Part shown: piece by piece, positions 1 through 11,839 of the stretch
How positions within the stretch are numbered: position 1 is the stretch's first letter
How the letters are laid out: each line of letters begins with the position of its first letter
From: Tetrahymena elliotti 4EA
Lineage: Eukaryota; Ciliophora; Oligohymenophorea; Hymenostomatida; Tetrahymenidae
Assembly (NCBI GenBank): GCA_000231825.2
Contig: JH720313.1
Location: 752,645-816,644, forward strand
Direction: 5' to 3'
DNA length: 64,000 bases
Position numbers and translations under genes: made by a program
The notes under the pieces: generated by a model
The model's input: the letters and a program-made list of their open reading frames with translations, nothing else
What the model was told of the DNA's origin: nothing
Database searches by the model: none

Positions 1-2
1 AT

Positions 3-149
3 AATACTCCTTCAATGATTGACTTAAATATTCACTATAGATATCATAAAAATACATTTATTGAATTTGCCTATGATTTGATCTAAAAAGGATGTATTCC
101 AAATAAACTGCCTAAAGAAGCTTTAATAATGCCATAAAAAAAATTCTGA
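3..149 (+). CDS. 3' end of a gene of unknown function (partial)
   Basis: An open frame enters from the left edge and closes at TGA 147-149, giving 48 residues with three in-frame TAA (Gln) codons. The sequence is mixed and protein-like (it includes DLNIHYRYHKNTFIEFAYDL and then a basic, Pro-containing end) and its base composition is clearly less A+T-rich than the flank that starts right after the stop. I do not recognise the family. The start, and possibly upstream exons, lie outside the window. Because TGA is the only stop, a 48-codon frame can arise by chance, so support is composition and the abrupt change at the stop rather than homology. Confidence 0.5.
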
Positions 150-837
150 AGAAAACTCTAAGCTTCCAATTAAAATAAATAAAAAAATATTTTTAATAAA
201 ATATTTAACCTAATTTAGTTTGTATTTTAATTGTTTTTTTATGATGCACTTATTATTATTAAATCAATAACTTTTAAATTATAAAAATAATTTTTTGATG
301 TAAAACTTAGCAAATAACAGATTTAATTGATTAAAATATATTAACTTTAATTTTTTGATATTAATTTCTAGATATTTTTGACTTGAGTCTAAATAGTTGT
401 TACAACTTAATTCAATAAAAAATTTAATAATATGTTTTTAAATGACAAATGAAGAAAATAAGTATTTATGAGTACTTATCACTTTTATAAATTTTAATAT
501 TTAATACTTTTAATAGGTATATATAGCTATCATTAATATTTTAATAGTTTAATTCATTCTTAATTTTTTTAAATATTTAAATGAATATTTAGTCTATTTT
601 GATTTTATATTTATTTACTTTATTTTTTTAAAAATTCTTAATAAAAAATAAATTGAATTAAATTTTGCCTAAGTTCCTAACCTTAAAATTTTTTTTATTT
701 TGTTTTAATTAAATAAGCTTATTAAGATTCATTTACTTGGGTAATTTTACGTTTTCAATATTTATATTTTTTAACTATTTTAAAAGCTTATTTGATTGTC
801 TTCTATTTTAATTTTGTTTTAGGAGTTAAAACGTGCT
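150..837. other. A+T-rich intergenic stretch
   Basis: Very A+T-rich sequence with long T and A runs. I see no coding composition, repeat or RNA gene here. Confidence 0.7.
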
Positions 838-1737
838 ATGTTTGTGATATGCTAAATAAAAAAAAATAAAAGCCAAGTAAAATAGAGAAATTATGATACA
901 GCAAATAAAACTAAAGAGCTTTAGACCTCTCAAAATTATATGAGTAAAAAAGATAAGAATATAAAATAAAGCATATTTAAATCAAATGAAGATATGAGTC
1001 ATTATTCTTCAAAGCTAAATGATTCAAATTATTAAATAAACTCAATTCTAAAAAATTTTTGCTTATAAAATTCAGAAAATAAAATAAGCGCTTTCATTAA
1101 ATATTTGATTAAAGATGAATATGGAGAGCTTAAAATGAATAAATTATTTAATCTTATTGTTTAAGAAAATTTGGTTATTTAATTCAATTTGTAAGCATAT
1201 GAAATCTAAAGTTATGCTAAAGAGTTGCAAAATGAAAAAAGTAGGTTTTATTATTGTTTTAAAGCTGTTTTAATGAGATTCTTAATAGAGAATGATAAGA
1301 AAACTCTCAGTGCATACTAGTTACTATAAAAACATTCATCAGTTTTTGCTTTAAGAAAGCTAATCCAAAAAGCATATTAAAATGCTTTGGGGAGTCTTTC
1401 CATTTGAAAAAAACTAAGTTATATCAATTGAAGCTTATGAAAAGGTAGAAAAAGGATGCTGCATGTTTTTGAGAAAACTACTAAATATCCAGTATAAAAG
1501 AGTTTATCTATATCAAAATATCTTTTTTTACCTAGCTGGTTGCCTTATGATTACAAAAATGGTGTTGTAATTTTGGAAGGAATACCTACCAAATTACACG
1601 AGAAAGATTATATTATTAGAGTTTATGATGACATCCACTTTATTTGCTTTTAGTTTAATTTGATTATAAAAGATAATCCCATAATAATTTAAGATGAGAA
1701 TGATATTAACAAAAATTATGATATTAAAAATTATTGA
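838..1737 (+). pseudogene. Relic of a CADG (cadherin-like) family protein, C-terminal tail
   Basis: Three pieces of one protein lie in order but in different frames. Positions 838-1392 (frame of 838) read as a charged tail ending in KAYQNALG. About 1391-1500 (next frame) read GVFPFEKNQVISIEAYEKVE followed by KGCCMFLRKLLNIQY. About 1506-1737 (first frame again) give LPSWLPYDYKNG, a G-P pair and then DDIHFICFQFNLII, closing at TGA 1735-1737. The last piece is a dystroglycan-type cadherin-like (CADG) motif: LPSWL, GxP, then an alternating beta strand. From memory of ciliate CADG proteins, the three segments occur in this order in their cytoplasmic part. Reading through in the first frame meets TGA at 1405, 1429 and 1438. 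I infer a decayed copy with at least two frameshifts or small deletions. An intron explanation is less likely because no good GT-AG pair joins the pieces. Confidence 0.6.
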
Positions 1738-3417
1738 ATTGTTCTCTCAAAATTTTGATATGATATCTATCTCTCAATCTCCTCTAGTTTGATTAAATAA
1801 ATTACATCTGCATCTGTAAATAATTCCTCCTATTTCAAAGAAATTTTATAGTCAAAAAAAAAAATTTGGAACAAATTATTTCTTATGCTATGAAATGAAT
1901 TAATCAAATTTAAGCCAAATTAGTTTTGATTAAGTAAGAGAGAAAATTGATGAATAAAATCAATGGGTGAGTATGAATATAAAGTTCCCTCTCTACCTCA
2001 CTTTTAATATACACCTTAACTTTAAGCTCCTATTTCACTTAGTATAAATACCTAAAATGAAAAATAGGCAGGAGATTAATTTAATTAAAAAGAAATTGAC
2101 TGAAGAAAAACGGATGTTTGTAAAATATCATAAAAAGACTTTTACTTAAGAATAAAATAAAATACGTATTAAGCATAATATGTCATTAAACAAAGTATTT
2201 TAAGGTTTAATAACAGTTTAAATTTTTGATGAAATAGATAATTCAAAAAATAAATTTGACAAATTATCGGAGTCCCTAATTTAGATTATTTTTTGAATTT
2301 TAACTTTCCAACCTATTTATTTAAAAATATGTTTCTTAATCATCTTTTTTATAATTCTATTGTTACAAAAGAAATTACCTTATTTGACATATATATATAT
2401 GTATAGTACCCTAGGGTACTGCCTATAAAGGCTACATACAGTTATAACAAGACTTATTATAGTTTTTTTTTATTTGATATTAAATCTAATTTAAAAAGAA
2501 TAAATATAATATCTACTTTCTTAAATATGTGATGCTATTACATTTAGTGAGTAAATTAATTAATGTTTTATTTGTTATATAAGTTAAAATTTGTAAATAT
2601 ATTGTAAACTGTTATTTTTGATGACTATAAGTGATTAAAAATGTAATATTCAATTAGCTAAATTAATATTTGCCAAAAGTAAGAAAAAAATTGAATAAAG
2701 CTCAATTGTAAGATAAAATTAAGTCAATTTTTTAGAAAAAATCTTGACAAAAAACATTTGCATGTGTTCTAATAATTGTAATCAATATGTCAATTAAATT
2801 AAAATGATAATTTAGAATTTTATTTAAATTTTAAACAAAAAAAATGTCTATATGATTACAAAAAAATCATAAACTTGTTTGTAGTGATAAATATCCAGAA
2901 TTGAACTTTCAAAACCATAATTCCTCATGATAGTTAATTAAATTGCAAAATATTGATTTTAAAGGATCGTATCCGAAATTTATTTAATTAAAATTGTATT
3001 TTTCCTTATCCTAAAAGATACCAATTAAAAACAAGAAAACAAGCAAAATCAAAAAATTTCCTCTTTTTGATTAAATTCCTTATTAGAAGATCTTAAATGT
3101 GGATTTGACATTTTTATTTAAACCTTTACAGAAAATCAAGTGATTTAGAAATAAATCTCAAATTAAAATGACTTATTATATATTTTTTATTATTTTGAGA
3201 ATTGATTAATTTACTTCTGTAATGTGATCTCCTCTTTCTGATTAAATTTGATTTTCTGAAAAGTACTGATAATATTAATTGAAATATGATTATGCAGTGC
3301 CTAATAATAGTATCTTCTTAATAAGTTGTGGGTAATATTTAAAATTGGAGATACCTATTTTTTGAGTATTATTATTTAATTAAAATAAGCTAAATAAAAT
3401 AAAATAAAAAAGAAGAT
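1738..3417. other. A+T-rich intergenic stretch with one weak ORF
   Basis: Mostly featureless A+T-rich DNA. A 46-codon frame at 1963-2103 (plus; starts MGEYEYKVPSLPHF, ends TGA 2101-2103) could be a further scrap of the neighbouring CADG relic's low-complexity tail or chance. A perfect 16-base palindrome lies at 2405-2420 just after a short (TA)n run. Confidence 0.6.
2405..2420. repeat. Perfect 16-bp palindrome
   Basis: AGTACCCTAGGGTACT is its own reverse complement. It is unusually G+C-rich for this intergenic region and follows an alternating TA tract at about 2391-2402. Its function is unknown; it could be a protein-binding site or chance. Confidence 0.6.
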
Positions 3418-4002
3418 ATGAAATTTGTTTAAATTACTTTATTGCTCATTTCTTTGTTAGCATTAGCTCAAGCTAGTACTTGCCATCCATAATTTACATG
3501 CTAAGGTGTTTCTGATCCTTCATGCTAAGCAGAATTAGCTATGACTAATAAATGCATATCAGATAATTGTGATATGACTAGCATCTAAGAAGGGAATTTT
3601 GAATTAATATTTACTTGTTTCTAACGTTGTTAAATAATTTATTAACCTTTCTTAGAATAGTTAGAATAATTTGTCGAATGTATTGCTAAAAACGATCCTT
3701 TATTATAGTAAATGGTTTTGTGTGCACTTCCAGAATTATAATAATTAACCGATTAATGGTAACCTGCATTCCTTTCCTAAGCATAATGCTTATCCTCTAA
3801 ATGTGCATAAGCTCTCTAAGATTTGACTAATTATGCTGCTATTGAAAAGTGTGTCTTCTAAACTTGCAAATCAAATTCTTCTAATCTTAATAAAGTTGAA
3901 GGTAAACTTTATGAATGTCTTACTGGAAAAAAAGTATCTGTATCAGCTAAAATTTTAGCTGTGTCAGTTACTGCTTTAATTGGCTTCTTAATATAATTTT
4001 GA
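3418..4002 (+). CDS. Secreted Cys-rich protein, probable GPI anchor
   Basis: A single exon of 194 residues ending at TGA 4000-4002, with many in-frame TAA/TAG codons. Residues 1-20 (MKFVQITLLLISLLALAQAS) are a classical signal peptide ending in an A-x-A-type site. The mature part has about 16 Cys in pairs spaced through the chain (for example TCHPQFTC, ECIAKN, CVFQTC). The last 20 residues (VSVSAKILAVSVTALIGFLI plus QF) are hydrophobic with no basic tail behind them, as expected for a GPI-attachment signal. A surface or secretory location is inferred. It resembles the small Cys-rich surface-type proteins that are numerous in ciliates, but I cannot name a family. The start is the first ATG after an A+T-rich leader and it directly precedes the signal peptide. 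Confidence 0.85.
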
Positions 4003-6370
4003 TTGATTTATAATGTATTCATATAAATTATATATTCTTTAAATTTGAATGTTTGTGTGTAAATAACTAACATTTCTAAAAACTTAAATTTTCTATTAAA
4101 TGGCATAAATAGCAATAATATTTAATTATTTCATCAGTTTTGTTGATTTGAAAATAAAAATATCTAATTTGAAAGAGATTTTACAATAGAATTATCTTTT
4201 AGCCATTTATATAAGAAAGCAGGTCTTCTATTGTGGAAAATTTATCTGATGATACTCAATCATAATTGTATAAATAAAACTATCAAATTTAAATGTTTTT
4301 TGATATCCAAATATTAAATTTCTTCTTCCTATTTAGTTTTAGGTTTAGTATTAATTGAATTGCATCTTTTATTTATTTATCTATCTTTTCTTAATTCATC
4401 ATGTTAATAAAGAAACTTCTTATTTTAAAATCAGTATGGCATCATTAGTATTTCTCCATTTTTATTTGAACTAAAAATTGGATATTTAGAAGAGTAATTT
4501 TATCGCTTAATTTATTTTTTTTATATTTTACTATCCTTACTTAATTCTAAAATATTTTACTCATCATTTAAATGAAAAATAGTAAAAAATATTTAGTTTC
4601 TTTGTTTTAATTAAATAAAAATAAAAAAATTTTCTTAGAAGTAGATTTTTAATTATTGAGAAAAAAATAAATAACCTAAATATTTTGGTTGGAAGTATAT
4701 TTTACATTAGATTTTATCTGACTTAATATTATAATAATCTAATTTTTAAAGAAAATAAAAAACAAAAGAATGAAATAATTTAATTTTAAATTGAGATTCT
4801 TTAGATAATATTTGTTTGATATTCCTCAATTAAATATTATTTATCCTTCCAAACTAATTTACTTATTTATTTTCTTCTTGTAAAATTAAATTACACTCTA
4901 ATTATAATTTCTTAAAGGAATAACAAATTTTACTGCCTTCAAATAATAAGTAAAGAAGAAATGTTTAATGAATAAATAAATAACCCAATATTTAAATTAA
5001 GATTATAACACTTTTGAATGTTATTCATTTAACTCTAATTGCATTTATTAGCCCAAATACTTTTGTAATTAAAAGTAGGTTATGTTTTAGAAATTTTTAA
5101 TATTTTTCTTTGCAACAATTTCAACTATCAATTTTCTAATTTCTTCACCAATCATGCTGTTATTAATTAGTAATTCATTTAACTAATACTTAAATAAGGT
5201 TTTTTGTTTAGTGAATTTTTAAACTTATTTATTCACTACCATATATTTAATTCCCCCAAGCAAGACATAGCATTCTTTAATATCTTTAGATTAATCATAT
5301 TTAAAAAATATTAAATTTTTTTAATTTGTGATATTTTAATTAAAAGTTCTTTTTAATTTTAAACTAATTTCAAATTCTTCAAATTAAAGCAACATCTTTT
5401 CTTTCAACTTTTCTATTTTAAATTTATTTATCTAGGATAAAAATGTTACCTTTTACAAAGCTCAAATAAATTGAAATAATCTAAACTTGGATACTATTAC
5501 AAGATAATCTTTCTTTCTATTTTATTGAGAAATTAAAAAATTCAAAATAGTTAATTTGTTTTATTTGAATTTAAAAAAGATAAATAATAATATCTTATTT
5601 TTTCAAAAAAAATTATTAATATATTTATCTATTTTTAATTTTTAGTTACTTGATAAAACGATCAAATAAATGTTGTTTTTTAACAATTTTTTCAATGTTT
5701 TCTTTTTGATATGCAAATTTTTAACAAATTTATTAATTTTTTAAAATACAAAGAAAGATATTGGTTTGTTTAACATGAATAAAATAGAAATTCAATAAAT
5801 TAAATAATCCTTTTTAATTAATGAGATTCTTTGAATATCTCAATATTAAAAAATAAGTGTTACATACTTATTTTTGAGACTTTAAAGATGGATTTTAAAA
5901 TTTTTAAATACGATTCAATATCTGAAAATATTTTGTTTTTTATTACATAAGCAACTTTAGAAAAATTATTTTTTTGTCGAGAATTTAAAATTTTTTTCTG
6001 AAATACCTGAAAAATATTTGTTTTGATGATAAATGAAATTATATATTAAAGAAATTGTGTTGATTTTATTTATGAATTTTAATTTACTAATTAGTTATTG
6101 ATTTATGAGGACAAAAAAAATATCTTAAAAATGAATATTAGATATTTTTATAAAATAATACGTCAATTTTATCAATGAATTTATTTAGTGAAGAATATCT
6201 TAATAAAAGAGGTGTGTTACTAGATAATAAATAGAATCTTTGATATAAGTTGAATCAATAAAAGAATAATTTATGTACCTGGAAACAATATATAAATAAG
6301 AAATCCAATCAATAAATTAAGATTATTATTAATTAAAGCATATATAAAGCATATACGAATAATTTCAGAT
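4003..6370. other. Long A+T-rich intergenic region
   Basis: About 2.4 kb of A/T-run sequence. A TGA-free frame on the plus strand ends near 4570, but its composition is noncoding and runs of about 120 codons are expected by chance with one stop codon. No supported gene. Confidence 0.65.
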
Positions 6371-7528
6371 ATGAGTTAATAAATTTACGATATTATTGTG
6401 TTAGGTTTGGGTGCTATGGGGTCTGCATCTTTTTATCATGCAGCTAAATAGGGTAAAAAAGTTTTAGGTATTGAATAGTATGAGGCAGCTCATAATAAAG
6501 GTTCCTCTCATGGAGAAACAAGAATCATTCGTGAAGCATATCATGAAGGACCATTTTATGTTCCTATGTCATAGAAATCTGCTAAACTATTTTAAGAATT
6601 AGAAAAGGAAACAGGATAGAAGTTATATGAGAAAATAGGATGTCTGATGGTTGGTACACCTGATTCTTCTACTATAGTAGATTCTAAATTAAGTGCAGAT
6701 AAATATAACTTGCCATACAAAATCTATACAAATGAGACGATAAAGGAAAGAGTCCCAGCATGGAATCTCCCTCCAGGATTTATCGCTTTGTATGATGAGA
6801 CTGCAGGTTTAGTATATCCTGAAAGAATAATTAAAGCACACATTGATGTTGCTCTTAAAAAGAATCCACAAGCAAGAGCTTTATTTGGAACTAAAGCGAT
6901 TTCTAAAAAAGTTAGATAAGAAGATGGATTAATCGAAGTCAATACAAGTTAAGGTTTATTCGTGTCTAAATAATTAATTATAAGTGCTGGATTATGGGAA
7001 AACGATTTTGTAAAAGAGTTAAATCTTCCTCTTGCAATACAAAAGCAATCAGTAGCTTGGTTTGAGAATGATGATTCTGATAAAAAATTAGGATAACTTC
7101 CCTGCTATTTAGTAGAATATGAAAAGGATAAACAAGTTTATGGATTCCCTAATGCCTTTAATACAGGAGTTAAAGTAGGGTTACATAAAGAAGGCCCATA
7201 CTACAAAACTTCAAGTGATATTAATTATGACTAAGACCATGCTCTTTATGAAAGAATTCAAGAAAAAATATCTACATTTATACCCTCTATCTCCAAGAGT
7301 AAAATAGCAAAGAAAGCTGTTTGCTTCTACACTCACACTCCAGATGGCCATTTCATCATCGATTTTCATCCTCAAAATAACAATATTGTTATCCTTAGTC
7401 CATGCAGTGGACATGGATTTAAGTTTTGTTCTGTTATAGGTTAGATGGCAAATGAACTTCTTTAAACTAAATAAAATCCATACAATCACTTCAAAATCTC
7501 TAGATTTAATCCTACTTAGAAACTTTGA
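6371..7528 (+). CDS. Monomeric sarcosine oxidase / N-methyl amino acid oxidase family flavoprotein
   Basis: A single exon of 385 residues, the usual length for the family (about 390). It is an FAD-dependent amine oxidase of the MSOX/pipecolate oxidase group, oxidising N-methyl or cyclic amino acids with O2 to give H2O2. An N-terminal Rossmann dinucleotide motif lies at residues 8-17 ([10 protein letters not shown]). The following [13 protein letters not shown] segment matches the family's flavin-contact region. Near the C-terminus [18 protein letters not shown] contains Cys318, at the position where MSOX carries covalent FAD, and SGHGFKF follows. The protein ends in QKL, only loosely like a peroxisomal PTS1 signal, so location is uncertain. 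The first ATG was chosen because the Rossmann strand starts seven residues later. The exact substrate cannot be decided from sequence. The gene is intronless and stands alone. Confidence 0.93.
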
Positions 7529-10507
7529 AAAAAATATTAATAGTTAGATAGTTTTTTAGTAATATATTTTTTTAATTTGAGGGAAATAGTTTTATGTCTG
7601 TAAAAAAAATGTTCAATTGAGAATAAATTTAAATTTTGAAATAGTTTTGACAAATTAAACTCAACAAAATAATTAAATAATAAATGATTTTTAATTGTAA
7701 AATTAATTTTTATTTTTAGGTTCTATTCATAAAAATAGTGCATTCATTAAAAATAGAATTTATATATCTTGCAATATTAATTTAAAAATATTTTTGTTCG
7801 ATTGGTTTTTTTGCTGACAGCAGGCTTGATGGTAAATAAATAATTAGCCTTGCAAAAATAGAAAAAAAAGATTAATAAAATCTTAAAGTAATTAATACAC
7901 TAAAAACAATTTAATTAGTTTTAGAAAATAAAATTTTATTTCTATTAAATTTTGAGATATTAAAAAAATAAATAAAATTTTTTCATTTTAATTCCTACTA
8001 CAAAATAAGAAAATTCCACTATTCTCAATAAATTCTCATCTTTTTATTCAAAATTTTTGACTTATTTTTGTTTTTACAGCTTATGCATCTTTGATTTAAA
8101 ACATAATGTAATGAGCTGGCTTAAGATCAAAATTTAAGCAATTTATAAACCCTTAAAATTAAAAAAAAAATATTAAATTTTCTTTTCTTTTTAATAACTT
8201 TATTTATTATTACTATTGGAAAAAGAAAACTAAAATAAACCTCTTTCTTTTTTTTTAAACATAATAAAAATATAACAAAATATAAATAAAGAATTTTTCA
8301 TACAAAAACATAAAAATGTAAGAAATAAAAAAATTAATTGGGATAGGTTTTTAAATATCAAAAAAATAATTATTAATGGTAAAGCTTAAAATTCAAAATA
8401 AAGTTTTTTTCATTTAATTTATCTGCTAAGTTATTAAATTTTTAAAAGTTACTGCTTGATTTTATTAATAAATATTTAATTAATAAAAAAAATTAAATAA
8501 ATCTGATTAAAACCAAATAAATTTAAATCTTAGACTATTAAAAAGAATAACTGAAAGTAATTTTTTATAAATTCAAAAGTTTGATAAGATTAATGTTTAA
8601 TTTAAAAAATTAACAAGATGAAATCTCATTTCTTTTATTAAAGCACCATATATAATAAAAAAAATAGATTGGATTTTTCCAAATTGAATTTTAAGAATTT
8701 AATAAAGGATATTTTGGTAATTAGTATTTTAGTGTTTATGATGAAATAATTGAATTTCTTTAATTTGATTTAAAAAAGTACCTCAAACCTCTTCTAAACA
8801 CACTACTATGTTCATTATCTCCAAACAAACTAATCTAGGAGCTTTTTTAGCTGCTAATAAACAATAAATTAGATTTCTCTTTGAAAATTCTTGAGTTATT
8901 ACTTGCATAAAAACTAGTTATTTTGAATTTTTAATACTCTAGCTAATTAAATGATCTGATTCATCAATGTTAATTCTTTTATAGCAATTATTTATTTATC
9001 AAATATTTATATATTTTAAAAATTACTCTCCTAAAAAGTTAACTTATTTGAGTTTTCTGATGTTTTTCAATTATTCAAAAAAGAATAGAATACCCTCATT
9101 AATTAGATATGAAAACCTATTTTTTAATTTTAAATTAATTTAATAAGTATAATTTATATTTACAAAATCTGAAAATCAAGAGTTTCAAGTTCTTATAGAT
9201 TAACTATTTTGCTTACAAGAAAAATAAATCCATCATTTTCTATCCTACATGGTCTAATTAATTTACAGAAAAATAAACACTAATTATTTGTAATTATTAT
9301 TCAAAATATTTAAATTTACAAAATAGTAAGAGAGAGTAGTTTTAATGAAGATTACTGACTAATTGTTTAAGTTAATCTAATCAAACCCTTATTTCCAATT
9401 GCATCTCTATAAATTTAAAAATCAAAGATAAATTTAGCCATTTGATAAATAAAAATACCCTAATTATAATTTAATTATTTCTAATTAATTCGTATATTAG
9501 AAGAAATTATTCAGTAGAATATTAATTTCTTTGAATCCGAATTTATTAGATCTAGAAAAAAAATAATTTCATAATTATAATCTTTAATAATTAACAATTA
9601 AAAATCCTTTGCACAAAATTATTGTTTTTTGATAATTAGATATGATTAGGCTAAATTGTTGTTTTTTATCAAAATACTCCAAAAATAATAAAAAAAGTAA
9701 TCAATCTAATCAGGAATCAGTAAAATAGCTACATTTTATATTTTAAAAAAAATAAATTAAATACCTAAATTTAAAAAGATTTTTCTTAAATTTTATTGCT
9801 GTCTTGATGATAGCTTCAAGTAATCAATTTTTCGATTATAAATCAATTTACTTATGTTAATTAAAAAAGATTAGATCTTAACAATTCACATTTTTTATTT
9901 ACCTAAAATTAAAATTAAATTCTTCAAGAAAACAATTTTCATATTTTTTTAATATTTCAGAAACTCTCTATGTAGTTTATTGTGGTTTTAAGTTCAATTG
10001 TTGCTTATAATAAGTACTAAAAATTTTTGACTTTTTAAATGTTCAATTAAAAAAATGCATTACATAACACTAATATTTAATATCTTTTCTTATTTAATAT
10101 CTTCAAAAATGTAATCTTAATATTCAACTTTCTTATTTTTGATTATTAAAATAAAATTATTTTAACAATTTTTTAAAACACTAAGTAATATTATTAATAA
10201 ATATTTAATGCTAATTACATTTTAATTGGATTCTTTTTTTAAAAAATTTCCCATTTTTTTATCCAAAAAACTTTAAATTTTGTCAGAATGTATTATGAAT
10301 ATTTCCTAAATCTAGAAAACTTCTTTTCTATATATTTATTTGAATAATCCTATAATTGCTATCAATTAACTAAAGTAAATCTAATGATTAAAACAATAAC
10401 ATTTAATTCTGATTGTTTTTTATTATCAAAAAGTAAGTAATTGTTTTAGACCAAGTTTCTCTAAAACAATATTCAAGTTTGTTTGAAGTTAGCTAAATTC
10501 GTCAAGG
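7529..10507. other. Long A+T-rich intergenic region
   Basis: About 3 kb of very A+T-rich DNA without a supported intact gene. It contains a possible LRR relic on the minus strand at 9140-9410, listed separately. Confidence 0.6.
9140..9410 (-). pseudogene. Possible leucine-rich-repeat relic
   Basis: On the minus strand, 9405-9301 reads DAIGNKGLIRLTQTISQQSS then LKLLSLTILQIQIF before a TGA. A second piece at about 9196-9140 reads ELETLDFQILQIQIIL. Both have the N/D-x-I-G-x-x-G-L...SL-x-x-L-x-L rhythm of the ribonuclease-inhibitor-type LRRs that are abundant in ciliate genomes, and they share LQIQI. The pieces are short, interrupted by stops and set in noncoding-like DNA, so a decayed copy is inferred. 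Chance similarity in A+T-rich sequence is possible. Confidence 0.3.
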
Positions 10508-11449
10508 ATGAATGAAAATAATTCATTAGAGTGTTTACTGAATGTGAAAGGGTTAAAAGGAAATTTTAGGAAAGGAATTTATTTAAATTATTTTATTGTT
10601 TTTGATAGCATTATAATGGTGCGAAAAGGAATCATTTATGCAATTAGTTGGGAATTAAACCGCATCATTATTATAAATATAAAAAGTAGAAGGATAATTA
10701 AGTAAATATAGTTACAAAATGTGATGGAAATAAGGATAATAACTTCTAGGTAGTCTGTACTTACGACTCATAATAAAATATTATTTGTAAAGGATATTGA
10801 TTTAAATTATGAATTAGTCAATGAAATTGATATTGAACATACTAAATATTCAATATTTCAATTACTTCAGCACCAATTTTGCATTTACTACAAAGGCTCT
10901 TAACAAATCAATATCTATTCTAAATTAGATTTAGTTTGTTCTCTTAATGTAAAGCATAAGCAAGTGGTTTCAATGATTTGGCCTCTAAAAATGCATCCTG
11001 ATCTAATAGCTATATATGATTCTTAATAAATAGAAGTAGTTAATTGGAAGCTTAATTAATAAATATTTAAGGTTGATAACCTTAGAGTTTAAAATCCTAA
11101 AAAGTCAATAATGTGCTGTATCGATGCAGCTTAATATCTCATCAGTTCTTAAAGTGGTATGAACATTCTCAATATCCTTGAGTATGATGGCTATCCTAAA
11201 AACGAATATTGGCCTCGCCCTTGCATGAATGCATAGTTTATTAGCATTATGCTTTTTGATAAAAATTATTTAATAGGGTCATTTTTAAATGAATACTAAG
11301 ACTACTTTTTATACGTTTTAGATAAAAAATCTAACGAGATATCTTAAATTCAGGTTGTTTCAGATTACTATTTAATGCCAATTAATAGAAAAAGTTTCCT
11401 TGCTACCTTCTCTCATTATGACAGTACTAAATTTCTAATTTGGAAATGA
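10508..11449 (+). CDS. Hypothetical protein, possibly beta-propeller-like
   Basis: A single exon of 313 residues ending at TGA 11447-11449. An in-frame TGA (about 10484) lies shortly upstream, so the ATG at 10508 is the first available start. The chain alternates short hydrophobic strands with polar turns (IIYAISWELNRIIIINIKSR; LIAIYDSQQIEVVNWKLNQQ; STKFLIWK at the very end), roughly like WD40/propeller blades with terminal W-D/W-K positions. It has no convincing full WD repeat, signal peptide or membrane segment. Its base composition is clearly coding compared with the flanks. I do not recognise the family; the propeller suggestion is an inference from the strand rhythm only. Confidence 0.7.
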
Positions 11450-11749
11450 GTGAAACCAATTAATTTATATTTTAAAGATATAATTATTTAAAAGACTTCC
11501 TTCCTATAGTAAAACCAACTAAATTAAAAATAAATAAATCATCTCTCTAAAATTGTGTAAATTATTTTCAATCTTAACCGTTTCTTAGAATACATGTTTG
11601 CTTTTGTGTATATCTTCTTGTATTGTTTCTTTCTTCTCTTGTATCTGCCTATCTATCTATCATCTAAAATCCTACAATACAAAATTCTAAAGAAATATTC
11701 TAATACTTACTTACTTTTTTTCAAATTGAAAACTCAAAAAATTTAAAAA
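11450..11749. other. Intergenic stretch before the 5S genes
   Basis: Includes a pyrimidine-rich patch around 11570-11660 and the T-run terminator region of the 5S gene (minus strand). No other feature seen. Confidence 0.6.
11745..11749 (-). terminator. RNA polymerase III T-run terminator of 5S rRNA
   Basis: On the minus strand TTTTT follows directly after the 3' end of the 5S gene (GACAACC then T5), with another T6 at about 11735-11740. This is the standard Pol III termination signal. Confidence 0.75.
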
Positions 11750-11750
11750 G

Positions 11751-11839
11751 GTTGTCGACACTGGGACTTCCCAAGCGGTCCCCCACCTTAGTACTAACCC
11801 AGCCTTAAGGCGCTTAACTTCGGAGTTCGAATGGGATCC
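11751..11839 (-). rRNA. 5S ribosomal RNA (3' part; 5' end lost in gap)
   Basis: The minus strand carries the 3' 89 nt of 5S rRNA, including GGTTAGTACTAAGGTGGGGG and the 3' end GTGTCGACAAC, which can pair with the 5' GTTGTCG seen in the neighbouring copy. It overlaps that copy over 11778-11839 with identical sequence. Combining the two visible parts gives 118-119 nt, the expected 5S length. The gene runs into the N gap at 11840; by offset its 5' end would lie near 11868. Confidence 0.95.

Noticed and set aside
4180..4570. TGA-free plus-strand frame of about 125 codons
   Set aside because: With TGA as the only stop in A+T-rich DNA, frames of this size are common. Composition is noncoding and no motif is seen.
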